Below, piece by piece: positions 17,498-26,800 of a stretch of 64,000 bases of DNA. Each line of letters begins with the position of its first letter. The first letter of the stretch is position 1. Both the position numbers and the translations under genes were made by a program. The notes under the pieces are model-generated. The model saw only the letters and a program-made list of their open reading frames with translations. It ran no database searches and was not told the DNA's origin. The stretch is from Roseiconus lacunae (GTDB taxonomy: Bacteria > Planctomycetota > Planctomycetia > Pirellulales > Pirellulaceae): NCBI RefSeq assembly GCF_008312935.1, contig NZ_VSZO01000007.1, forward strand, positions 62,001 to 126,000, written 5' to 3'.

Positions 17498-19528
17498 CTA
17501 ACCGATCGAGAGCTGCATGAGTAGCAGCATTAAAAGGATGATGACGATGCACCAACCGGTAAAGCAGACCATGCGGAAGTAGCGGTGATTTGCGACTGAT
17601 TCGTGGGTCCATTGAACATTGGATTGTTCGTCGATCAATTTGTCCTGTAGGACGCCTTTAACAAATGCCGGTCGCCCCGTTTCAGCTCCGCTAGCGGCAA
17701 AGTAACACCCGCTGAAAAAGAACGATTCATCGGTTTGCGGCGATGGGGTGCTGTCACTTGAATCGCATCCGAATGCCTGTCCAAGAACGATCCTCAGACG
17801 AGGTTTGAGTTCGTGTCGGATACGGCAAGTCAATGAATACAGCTTTCGGTTGCCCCGTTGCTGTTCTAACCCATCGTCACGGCTGAACAGGCGATGGACC
17901 CAGTCTTCGAAAGCATCGCAGAGGCGGTCGCTATGGGTATTTAACTCATTGGGGGTGGGGCGACTTCGCAAGTCAAAACGCCCACCCAAACGCCGTGAAA
18001 GCAGGTCGGCTCCCAGTCGTCGAACCAATTCGATGAAACCTGCTTCTCTTTCCAGCCCTACCAACAGCGCCGTGACCGGAGTTCGGACTCCAAGTGTTTT
18101 CTGAACGGTCGTCACGTCATTTCGAGCGGACTGTGCAATCGCGGCAAGTTGTAGTGGGCCGACCTGAGATAGCTCGAATGGAAGCAAGGTGACCGCACCG
18201 TTGATACCACACACCGGACGTCGATAGCGTCGTAACAATTTGCACACATAGGTCAGACGCGGTAGTTGGTCGGAGGTGTCGAGATTTTCGGGGAGTGCGA
18301 TTTTTTTGTTGGCACTAACCTGAGGCATCGACATATGCGCCGGCTTGATCGTTGTCGGCCCTTTGGTTTCGTCTGTTTTGGTTGCCGAATTGTCGAACGT
18401 TCGCGTGGCTGTGGGTGGTGCTACCCGGGCGGTAGTCGGGGGTTGCTCGGCAATCGCAGCGACAGAAGCTTGATCGATCATCAGGGTGCCCTGATTGCCA
18501 TTCGTCAACGAACGGCTCGCGACAGACGCCGCCGATGAGTGGCTGGTCGGTGGCGGCAACAAGCTACTTCCCGGTGCATTGGTTTGCGGCGATTTTTGCA
18601 TTCCGAAAGCTGCCGAAGAAGTCGTGACTTTCGTCACCGATTGAGGTTGATTAAGGCCGCTGATCGTGTGCTGTCCGATCGTTCCGAGGTATTGGTGCTG
18701 ATCGTCTGCGTCGGGTTTGGTGGTTGCCATTACCGGCGCCGGCTGTGCATCGACTGGAAATTGCGAAGCCGACCGATCAGGACTTTGTGAGGTCGATGTG
18801 CTAGAATTTGAAGCGGGGGTGGCAGCAGGCGCGGCTTCGGCGTTGGCCATTGGTCCGCCAATCGTTGAAGTCGGCGTGGATGCTTCTTGCTGAGGCAATT
18901 CAGTCTGCGCTAGAGTTGATGAGGCTCGTGGTAGTGGGCGGACTGACACCCGGCTAAGCTTGCTCGCTCGCATTCGTCCCATCAGCACACTGAGCGAGCT
19001 AGCTCCGGTGCAAAACAAATACAACGCATCGGACGTCAGGTACCATTTGAGCGCGTGTGAGACTCCATTGGATTCCGGCACTCCGTGGATCAATAATGGC
19101 GAATCGAGTGCCTCCATGAGGCCGTGTTCATCGCCTTCGTCGGATGACCCCAATATCAGGAAGATCGGATAGTCACGCGGGCTGATTCCTTTGGCTTGTA
19201 ATGCCGCGATACCGGCCTCCCACGCGCGATCGATATCTGGAAATTCACCTTCAATCACTCGGTTCCAGCGGCGGATGCCAAAATACAAAACAACCGGAAT
19301 CAGAATTGCGAGCAGGACTTCGGTCGCGCCATGGACGAACGAAATACTGTGTGCGACCCGAACGCTTTCGTCACCAAATAGACGGACCATCCAGATCGTA
19401 AACCACAGGGCCCAGAGGGCGAACGAGGCGAGGCAGGCTGACTTTCCCGCAATCGTCGTCGGCCAAAATCGGTGATAGAACCGTTTCTTTTTCGGCTGGT
19501 CTGTTGCGTCGGTTGGTTCATCTGCCAT
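17498..19528 (-). CDS. tssM: Short TssM-like T6SS membrane protein
   Basis: A 676-aa relative of TssM/IcmF, the inner-membrane ring of T6SS. Two N-terminal helices (about 29-51 and 68-86) are followed by a cytoplasmic domain. Where TssM normally has a P-loop after a strand like LVIG, the sequence is YPIFLILGSSDEGDEHG (about 120-136), with no GKT, so nucleotide binding is probably lost. Then comes a low-complexity Ser/Thr/Pro/Gln linker of about 200 residues (200-410) and a TssM-like helical region (RRPVCGINGAVTLLPFELSQ and VTALLVGLEREAGF). A third helix (residues 655-674) forms the extreme C-terminus. Normal TssM proteins are ~1100-1200 aa and carry a large periplasmic domain after that helix; here it is absent. 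The gene is last in a tssK-tssL-tssM unit. Confidence 0.8.
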   Translation of the reverse strand: MADEPTDATDQPKKKRFYHRFWPTTIAGKSACLASFALWALWFTIWMVRLFGDESVRVAHSISFVHGATEVLLAILIPVVLYFGIRRWNRVIEGEFPDIDRAWEAGIAALQAKGISPRDYPIFLILGSSDEGDEHGLMEALDSPLLIHGVPESNGVSHALKWYLTSDALYLFCTGASSLSVLMGRMRASKLSRVSVRPLPRASSTLAQTELPQQEASTPTSTIGGPMANAEAAPAATPASNSSTSTSQSPDRSASQFPVDAQPAPVMATTKPDADDQHQYLGTIGQHTISGLNQPQSVTKVTTSSAAFGMQKSPQTNAPGSSLLPPPTSHSSAASVASRSLTNGNQGTLMIDQASVAAIAEQPPTTARVAPPTATRTFDNSATKTDETKGPTTIKPAHMSMPQVSANKKIALPENLDTSDQLPRLTYVCKLLRRYRRPVCGINGAVTLLPFELSQVGPLQLAAIAQSARNDVTTVQKTLGVRTPVTALLVGLEREAGFIELVRRLGADLLSRRLGGRFDLRSRPTPNELNTHSDRLCDAFEDWVHRLFSRDDGLEQQRGNRKLYSLTCRIRHELKPRLRIVLGQAFGCDSSDSTPSPQTDESFFFSGCYFAASGAETGRPAFVKGVLQDKLIDEQSNVQWTHESVANHRYFRMVCFTGWCIVIILLMLLLMQLSIG

Positions 19529-19558
19529 GGTGTCTTCTCGTATCGGCTCGGAAATCGC

Positions 19559-20209
19559 CTAGGCAATCAGGATCGCGAGTGCCAATAGACCCGCCAGAAT
19601 AACGGCGACCAGCCAAGGCCAGATCAATTGGGCCCGTGACCACATCGGCAGTGCCGGATCGATTTCTCGTTCACTTTCTTGGCCCGCCGTTGCTTCGTTC
19701 CATCGTTGTCTTGCTTGACCGACGACGTTTGCGTATTCGGAAGCCCAAGTCGGCAATTCCGGTGGCAACCCGTGCTTGTCAATTAGCATTCGGTTGAGAT
19801 GCGGATCGCGATAGAGACCACGAAATCCCAGCATGACGCAGACGTAAATTAGTTGTAACGCATCATCGAAACCCGAGTTTAACGCTCGATTTGCGTTCAC
19901 GTAGAACAAGTCATTGCAGCGTCGACTCTTGAACAGACTCCACTCCAATACATTGTCACGCCACCAGTCTTGACCGGACCAAATATGTGCATCGACCAAC
20001 ATTTCGTCGATCCAGCTGGCGAGCGCATACTTCGCCAGTTCCCAATCGTCAGAGAACCCTTGAAGACGCTGATCGGCCTGTTGGAACAGGCCTTCGAGCG
20101 TGCGTTTCTCTTCGGCGGGTGAGATTTCCGTCGCTCCATCGATGCGTTGCATCAAGGAAAACGCGTGGATCAGAATGGGGTCAACCGCATCGGCGAATCG
20201 AGGAGTCAT
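19559..20209 (-). CDS. tssL: T6SS protein TssL (DotU family)
   Basis: A 216-aa DotU/TssL protein, the inner-membrane partner of TssM. The cytoplasmic helical domain shows family signatures (AKYALASWIDEMLV, LEWSLFKSRRCNDLFY and a stretch like YVCVMLGFRGLY). A single C-terminal helix (LVAVILAGLLALAILI, about 196-214) ends the protein. There is no extra OmpA/peptidoglycan-binding domain as in 'extended' TssL proteins. It starts 3 bases after tssK and ends 30 bases before tssM. Confidence 0.9.
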   Translation of the reverse strand: MTPRFADAVDPILIHAFSLMQRIDGATEISPAEEKRTLEGLFQQADQRLQGFSDDWELAKYALASWIDEMLVDAHIWSGQDWWRDNVLEWSLFKSRRCNDLFYVNANRALNSGFDDALQLIYVCVMLGFRGLYRDPHLNRMLIDKHGLPPELPTWASEYANVVGQARQRWNEATAGQESEREIDPALPMWSRAQLIWPWLVAVILAGLLALAILIA

Positions 20210-20212
20210 AGT

Positions 20213-21643
20213 TTAGCTTCGCACGGCAAAGAGAGCGAAACGGAGGCGGGCGCGATTTCCGTCTGGCAACACGACATCCAGATGCCTAGCACCGGTTAGT
20301 TCTTCATAGTTGCGGACTCTCATCGCGATTGATTGTGTCCTTCGGATCTCGGCCCATGCCGGTGACTCGTATTCATCTTGCGAAACCTTGTAATAGGTCC
20401 AGTACTGACGCGAAGGCAAATCAGGAATGGTCGAACTCACATGCGCCCGTTTGATTCCGCTTTGCCGAATGTGAAAATAGTTCTCGACCTGTTCGGCACT
20501 CGCAAATACCCAGTACCACTCCGACGATTGTTCGAGAAGTTCCAGCAGCGTCGTTTCGCTAGCACCCCCACGCTCAACCCCGAGGTACCACTCCCAGCCC
20601 GGGTCGAACCACTCCGGTCCGAGCTTTGCGATCATCGTCGCTCCGTGACCCTCAAAGTTAGCTCGCAAGTACTCGTCGAACTGCGTGGCGTATAAGATGC
20701 CAAGAATCTTCTCGCGTATATCGGAGAAGATGAATCCCAGATTGTCATGGTCGTAGGGCTCGATGTCGATCGCCCGACGCTGCGTGCCAAAAATCGAAAG
20801 ACGACCAAGGATCCGTGCTAGTTCGCTATACGCTTCGAACGGATGCACGCCCAATGCCGGCGCCATCACATCAAGGGTGCAATAGGCTTCGTTTAGCCGA
20901 TCGAGCATCGACACCCGTCCGGAGTCTGCCGGTTCAAGACTATGTCGACCGACGCTCAATTGACGAACCGGTTCGCTCAACACGTCCATGTTCCCACTCA
21001 AAACATCACGGATCCCCTGGATGTAGTGGCGCCTCAGGAAGGGCCAAGACTGTGTTGAAAGGATTGGTGGGATGTATTGATCATCGATCACCGGTTGAAC
21101 GTTGCGGTCGCTTGCACTGCGAACACGAGCGATCGGGATCACCTCATAGCCAGCGATTTCATCTCCAACAAGCAGTCTGAGGTTCAGCTTGCGAAACTCG
21201 ATCGATTGCCCGTTTGCTTGGCCATTTTCGTCGGCGACCTGCGTTTGGGTTCGGCAGTAACGTGTCAGTGATTCGCTCTCATCTTGACTGACATTGCTAC
21301 CGCCGAGATTCAGTTTTGGAACTCCGATGTAAATCATCAAGGTGCGATCGCCGTCGGAGTCGGACTGATCATCGAACGCTTGTTTCAGGTCAACTTCAAG
21401 GTCTTGGCCTTGTTCGAGCCGGATGAGAGTTCCATCGCGAAGCCTTGCATCGAGTGACTCGACCCGGAAACGACCACTTGCCAACGCATCTTGGCTGAAA
21501 CGGAACGATCGCAACCCGTAGTTGTAGGGGTGATCCCAGCTTTCAGAGGTATGGGCGTGTTCCATCCAATGTCGGTCCGCCGCCTGAAAGTGTTGCGGAC
21601 GGACAAAGAGCCCTTGGTACCAATGGACGGGTGGATTGATCAT
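20213..21643 (-). CDS. tssK: T6SS baseplate protein TssK
   Basis: A 476-aa TssK, the trimeric adaptor that joins the T6SS baseplate to the TssL/TssM membrane complex. The N-terminus MINPPVHWYQGLFVRPQHFQ is the family signature and fixes the start at 21643; the frame is open another 53 codons upstream but that part is not TssK-like. Other family segments include LDARLRDG, QSWPFLRRHYIQGIRDVL and the C-terminal receptor-binding region. It is the first gene of the tssKLM unit, which is separated from the rest of the T6SS genes by an oppositely oriented gene. Confidence 0.92.
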   Translation of the reverse strand: MINPPVHWYQGLFVRPQHFQAADRHWMEHAHTSESWDHPYNYGLRSFRFSQDALASGRFRVESLDARLRDGTLIRLEQGQDLEVDLKQAFDDQSDSDGDRTLMIYIGVPKLNLGGSNVSQDESESLTRYCRTQTQVADENGQANGQSIEFRKLNLRLLVGDEIAGYEVIPIARVRSASDRNVQPVIDDQYIPPILSTQSWPFLRRHYIQGIRDVLSGNMDVLSEPVRQLSVGRHSLEPADSGRVSMLDRLNEAYCTLDVMAPALGVHPFEAYSELARILGRLSIFGTQRRAIDIEPYDHDNLGFIFSDIREKILGILYATQFDEYLRANFEGHGATMIAKLGPEWFDPGWEWYLGVERGGASETTLLELLEQSSEWYWVFASAEQVENYFHIRQSGIKRAHVSSTIPDLPSRQYWTYYKVSQDEYESPAWAEIRRTQSIAMRVRNYEELTGARHLDVVLPDGNRARLRFALFAVRS

Positions 21644-22267
21644 GCGCCCCGTGTGCCTCAAAAGAGCTGGTAATACGTGGATTGCGGTGGGATCGATTGT
21701 TACACCGGAACCAGTTGTGCCGGTGACGACATACCCGCACAAAATAGGGAGGGTTGGGAGATTGTGCGGTCTCGGTAAATCAACGGAAGCAACATCGGCC
21801 AACCACAGTCAAAAAATCCCATCCGTTGATTGAATCTTGTTTGTCTTGGCGGTTCAGTGGATCGATAACCGTTCGAACTTGCCTCATTTTCATAACCGAC
21901 ACCTACCGATCGACCGATACATCAGTAAACCGCAGGATGGTTTTTGAATCTCGACGGCAGTTGACTCAGACACTGGAAGATTCGTTTTTGGCGATGCGGT
22001 GAGGAGACGTAATACCCTCTGATTCTGGTGAGACGAATAGGAGCGTCGCGCCTTCGTCGCCATAGCCAGTGAAGTGCGGTACCATTCGCGGACGCTGTCG
22101 GCCCACAAGTCACAATGCATCATTTTTCGAATCGGTTCCTAAAAATTCCGGCCGCGGTGAAGGCCAATCTGCAGTGGAAGAAAGCAAACGCCCCTTGGCC
22201 GGACCGAACCGACGAAATCGTCAACGACGTGAAACTGACGCTGCGTCCCCTATGCACTAGAGAATCA
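21644..22267. other. Divergent intergenic region upstream of tssK
   Basis: About 620 bases between tssK (minus) and the outer-membrane-like gene (plus). Frames extending both genes into this region exist (to 21802 for tssK, to 22115 for the other gene) but look noncoding. Promoters for both directions are expected here. No specific sites could be assigned. Confidence 0.4.
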
Positions 22268-23644
22268 GTGAGCCGAAGCAGCCTATCCTCTCGACTTTCG
22301 AGTTTGCTTGTTGCGATCTCAAGTGTTTCGTTGGCTGGCGGCGTCGCGACGGCGGCTGATAGTTCTGTTGATGCTATTCGAACGTCCGAGTCATCGGACT
22401 TAACGGTTGATGCCACCGTACCAGTTGATGAACTTCCGCCCTCGTGGGTGCCTCAGCCTCACACCGCAATTGGAGCTTATTCAGATCGGCCGAAACTTAT
22501 GTTTCAGCCTGCGGTGCCAGTCCGTGGTGATGCGGGGTTCACGATCCTGCAACCCCAAGTTCGTATTGCTGATTCGATCGCACCGATGTTGGTCCCGTCG
22601 TTGAATGCGGATGTCGAAATCGACACCTATCGGCAGACACCTGTACCGCTCGAGGTTGTAGATGACTTTGACGTTGAGTCTTCCGCTGTGGTTTGGGAAG
22701 ACCCAAAGCCGTCGATCAGTACAAAGCTGACGAATGCAGCTCCGGTCACTCCGATCAAAAACTTCACCCGTCGAATTCGCACCAAACTGGCGGTGGCTCG
22801 GTGTCGTGACTACGGAGTCGGTGTGGAGCGATTGCCATTTGCACTTTCAGAGATCGATGCCGCACGACCACATAACAACGTGCGTCTGCGGATGGAGGCT
22901 GGGTACAACTGGGAGTTTCCCGATCGCGCGGAGTTCTTTTGGTCGAAACTTGGCGGCAAAGGACCAGCGTTGACGCTGCCCGTAGAGTCCTCGGTGGACT
23001 ATCAAGATTTAAGACTTGCGATCGAAGTGGGCGGAAGTCGGTTTTCAGCGACAACAGAACTTCCTCTGCGATTCATTGACCCAACGGTGCTAGGCAATAC
23101 AGGAAGTCTGGGTGACTTGGTCTTAACAGCAAAGACCCTCATGATCGATGGCGATTCGTTCATGTTGACTCAGGTGCTGCGAAATCAGCTTGCAACAGGG
23201 ACGGCAAAATCAGGGCGAGGCAACGGACACGCATCGATGGAACCCGGGTTCGTGGCGGGCTATCGCTATAGCGAACGAACAATGCTGCATAGTGAGCTGA
23301 AACTATGGTTCCCCCTTGGTGGTGAGCCGGACTTTTCAGGTCCCGTTTTGCGATACGGGTTCGGTGTGGCACACGTATTTTATGAAACTGACACGTTTGC
23401 GATCCTCCCGACCTTCGAAATGGTTGGTTGGTCAGTGCTAAATGCTCAGCAGACGGGCCCGCTTGGTCAGATCATTGAACTCGACGGTGAGGACATCATC
23501 AATCTCTTTCCTGGTGTCCGATTGGTAAAGGATTCCGGGGGAGAATTCGGCTTGTTCGAAGTCGGTGTCAGTGGGGCCACCGCGGTGACGACCAGCCATT
23601 GGTACGAAACGATGATCCGGTTGGATCTGCGTTGGACCTTCTAA
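22268..23644 (+). CDS. Outer-membrane beta-barrel-like protein within the T6SS region
   Basis: A 458-aa protein starting at a GTG that gives MSRSSLSSRLSSLLVAISSVSLAGGVATAA, a clear signal peptide. An in-frame ATG at 22115 would add 51 residues without signal-like features. The mature protein begins with a low-complexity Pro/Asp/Val-rich part. After about residue 200 come alternating hydrophobic strands (VRLRMEAGYNWEF, DLRLAIEVGGSRFSA, LHSELKLWFPLGG, VLRYGFGVAHVFYE, MIRLDLRWTF). It ends in Phe, a usual feature of outer-membrane barrels. It resembles the general 'MetA/phenol-degradation-like' barrel proteins of planctomycetes, though I cannot assign a substrate. It is the only gene on the opposite strand inside the T6SS block. 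Confidence 0.65.
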   Translation: MSRSSLSSRLSSLLVAISSVSLAGGVATAADSSVDAIRTSESSDLTVDATVPVDELPPSWVPQPHTAIGAYSDRPKLMFQPAVPVRGDAGFTILQPQVRIADSIAPMLVPSLNADVEIDTYRQTPVPLEVVDDFDVESSAVVWEDPKPSISTKLTNAAPVTPIKNFTRRIRTKLAVARCRDYGVGVERLPFALSEIDAARPHNNVRLRMEAGYNWEFPDRAEFFWSKLGGKGPALTLPVESSVDYQDLRLAIEVGGSRFSATTELPLRFIDPTVLGNTGSLGDLVLTAKTLMIDGDSFMLTQVLRNQLATGTAKSGRGNGHASMEPGFVAGYRYSERTMLHSELKLWFPLGGEPDFSGPVLRYGFGVAHVFYETDTFAILPTFEMVGWSVLNAQQTGPLGQIIELDGEDIINLFPGVRLVKDSGGEFGLFEVGVSGATAVTTSHWYETMIRLDLRWTF

Positions 23645-23860
23645 GTTTGGCGTTGATGCATCGTCCCGGCTGATGGGGTATTTGGCAAGAAGCCAAGCTT
23701 CGCGGCTTATTGGTGTTACCGCCTTCCGTGGTGTCGGTTTCTGCGGGAAGTGAATCAACCGGACACGGGCATCGAATTGATCTGAATTCGCGGAGGCAGT
23801 TCACTTTGCTTTGCGCGAATATCTCCGCTTCTCTCTCTATCGCAAACGCTGCGATTAGAT

Positions 23861-26800
23861 TCATTCAACTACGTTCGAAAGTGCTTGGCCTGTGGGGATC
23901 AATCCACCCCGAGGAGGAAGCTTGATGTTGAGAACGTGCTGCGGAAGTCGCCAACTTCGCCTCATCTTGGTTTCTCGATCACTCGCAATAAATTGCAGCC
24001 CAATGAGTTCCTGTTCGTTTCCTTCGTATTCGAACATGTGTACGGCGATCCCAAGGGATGGATCGTATTGTCGCTCGATTCGCACCGGGCGTTGCTTCGA
24101 TCTGTCCGTTGGCATGACAATCCATTGCTCAATTCGATTGGGATCATCGCTGCAACGCACAATCAGTTGAATGCGGGTGACATGCGCCAACGACTTGGGT
24201 GATATGCGGCACTGAAGAGTAGTCGTCGGGTCGAGATCGGTGACCGTGCTCTTCGCCGGTTCAAATCGAACCGTCGATGAACTTTCCAAGGGGTTGTCTA
24301 AACTAAGCCCTTCAGTCTGGGGCGAATTCGATCGCGCAGCGTCAATGTAGATTTCGAAAGTCGCTTGTGTTGCGTTCTCAGGCCATTGATTAGCCCGGAA
24401 TTTCATCACCGGTACAGATCGACTCTCTTCAAATATCGGATCGCAAAAGACATAGCGGCCACCGATTGGCTGTCGTTGTCCGTCGATCGGTTGAATCGCT
24501 ACCCAGATGTTTTGTGGTCGCGACGTAGCCTTAAATTTCTTCAACGACGCACCTGCCATGGTTTGCAGTGAAACACGAAAATCAACAGCGCGGTTCGATT
24601 GCCGAGGGCGATGGACACGCAAGAGTTGGTTCGCAGGTATACCGGATTCGTTCAATAGGCTGACCGAACGAATGACATCCTGGTCGAAGGGAAATGCGAA
24701 AAGCTGGTTGGCATCGCTATCGAGATACAACTGAATCGACTCGCCACCTTGAAGTACGACAGACTCCTCCGCCATTGGACGAAGGGCATCGGATTCAACG
24801 CGGACTGCAAATCGATGGACCGATTGGTCGGGAATCTGCAATCGAACGGTACTACCAAGCTGTCGCTGATAGGTTGGCCACTGGCTTTCACTTAAGTTTT
24901 CAATTTCAAATCGCCGCGATTGTAGAAGCTGTGACAAGACGACCTTCAAATCAGTTGACGAGTCAAGGACGAAAAACTGTCCCCCAGTCTCGTGGCTGAG
25001 TTGCTCAAACTCCTTGACTGATTCTGCGTCTGCGACACGATCTAGTCCTAGCCCAAGGATATGAATCGGCACATCACGCATCTGCCAAGCCTGGCGAATC
25101 CCATCAAGGTTGCTTTGGCTCTCGTCGTGGTTGTGTTCTGGTTTGAATTCGTAGTCTTGGCCATCTGTGATAACGATCAAGTGCCGATTGTCACCCTGAG
25201 CCGATGTGCTGAATCCCAGAAGGGATTGCTTGATAGCTGTGTAAAGCGGTGATTGTCCCCACGCCTCGACTTGCGAAACCTTTGCATTGACCTGTTGCGC
25301 CTCAACCACACTAAGGTGTCGGAGTTGATGAAGACATTCGATGTCATTGCTGGGATGTAGGTTGTCTGGAATGCGACCAACGTAGGCCGGACGTTCAATT
25401 ATTCTAAGTGGAACAGAGGTGCTCCATCCGACGCGATGTCCAAACGCATGGACGCTCGCACGAGTCTCGCCCCGACCTGCTAATTCGAGCAGAAGTGACT
25501 GCAATGTCTCTTTCGCGATATCAATTTTAGAAACGTTCTCTGCGAGACGTTCCTTCATGCTGGCCGAACCGTCAAGAACAAAACCGACCGATAATCCCCC
25601 CGAGGGCGCGGTCACACGAATGTCGCTGATCGCAGAATCTTCTGGTCGAGCTGCAATGGTCACGCCCCCTACGGTTTGAATGTTCAGTGGCGCATCAAAT
25701 TCATGTCCTCGAAAAATTGTGGAGGCTTTCGTTGGCTGGACAGCCGCTGTGTTCGTCACCGAGGCTGGCGGCGCAAACGTGATTGATTTGCTTTCCTGTG
25801 AAGCCGGCAAGTGAACGCGTTGGCTATCTGCGACGATGTTCGCCCCGGTGATTGCGTCGTCGACTTTTAGGCGTATGGAAGCAATGCCAGAAGGCAAAAT
25901 CTTAGTTTCAGTGTCGCATTCTATCATGATATTCAGGCGGATCGTATCATGTGCATCAATTTGAATCGCTCGTTTGACGCTAGGGCGAACCCAATTGCGG
26001 AGTGCCTGGTTTCCGTTGTGCAGCCTTTCGCGTAGCGATTTGATCTCGATTGCTTCTGGGATTTCGCGATTGATCGTCATTCGGTCAAGCTTTGTCGATG
26101 CGTCAGCGAACGCGGTGACTGCGGCGTAGAAATAGCTTTGCCCGGTTCCCATATTCCCCCAAAAGTCGATCAGCGTCTGCTCCCCATGCCATACCAGCAG
26201 AGATTGGACATTGACTTTCAGTAGCTGCTCAATTGGGTTGTTGTCGATGGACGGATACCACACCGGGGCTGCGATCCGTGCACGAAGTGCTATCGCATTA
26301 AGTTCTGCAAGACGACCAGCGAGGGAATCGTGCGTCTGACTCCGCCTGGTTTGAGTGTCTATCCATTGCGCGAATGGCACCGGATCGCCGGTGACTTGCT
26401 CGCCATGCAAAAATCCTTTGTCGAGAATCGCGTCGAGGGGATGACGCGATAGGCTGTTAATCCAAGCGATGTAGTCATTGCGTGTTGGTCTTTCGCTATT
26501 GTCACTGGATTGATCATGTGGTGACTGTTCACATCGTATTGCCAAATTGCGGCGTCCGCTCCGCAGCTTGGATCGCTGCTCGAAATCCAGGGTTGGAACA
26601 TCTAATAGCGCATCGATACGATCAACCATTCCCGATTGGTTTTGATCGCAAGCTTTGGTTGCCAAACGTACTTCGTGTTGCAGCAGTTCCACGATCGCTT
26701 GATGCTGACGACGGAGGTCGTTCAGTGCAGATGTCTCATCTTGGGAATCGTCATTACAAACTTCCTTTGCAACAACTGCCGTGCCATCGATCAGTGAGAC

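Noticed and set aside
21644..21802. Upstream extension of tssK
   Set aside because: The TssK family starts at MINPPVHWYQGLF; the extra 53 codons do not resemble the family.
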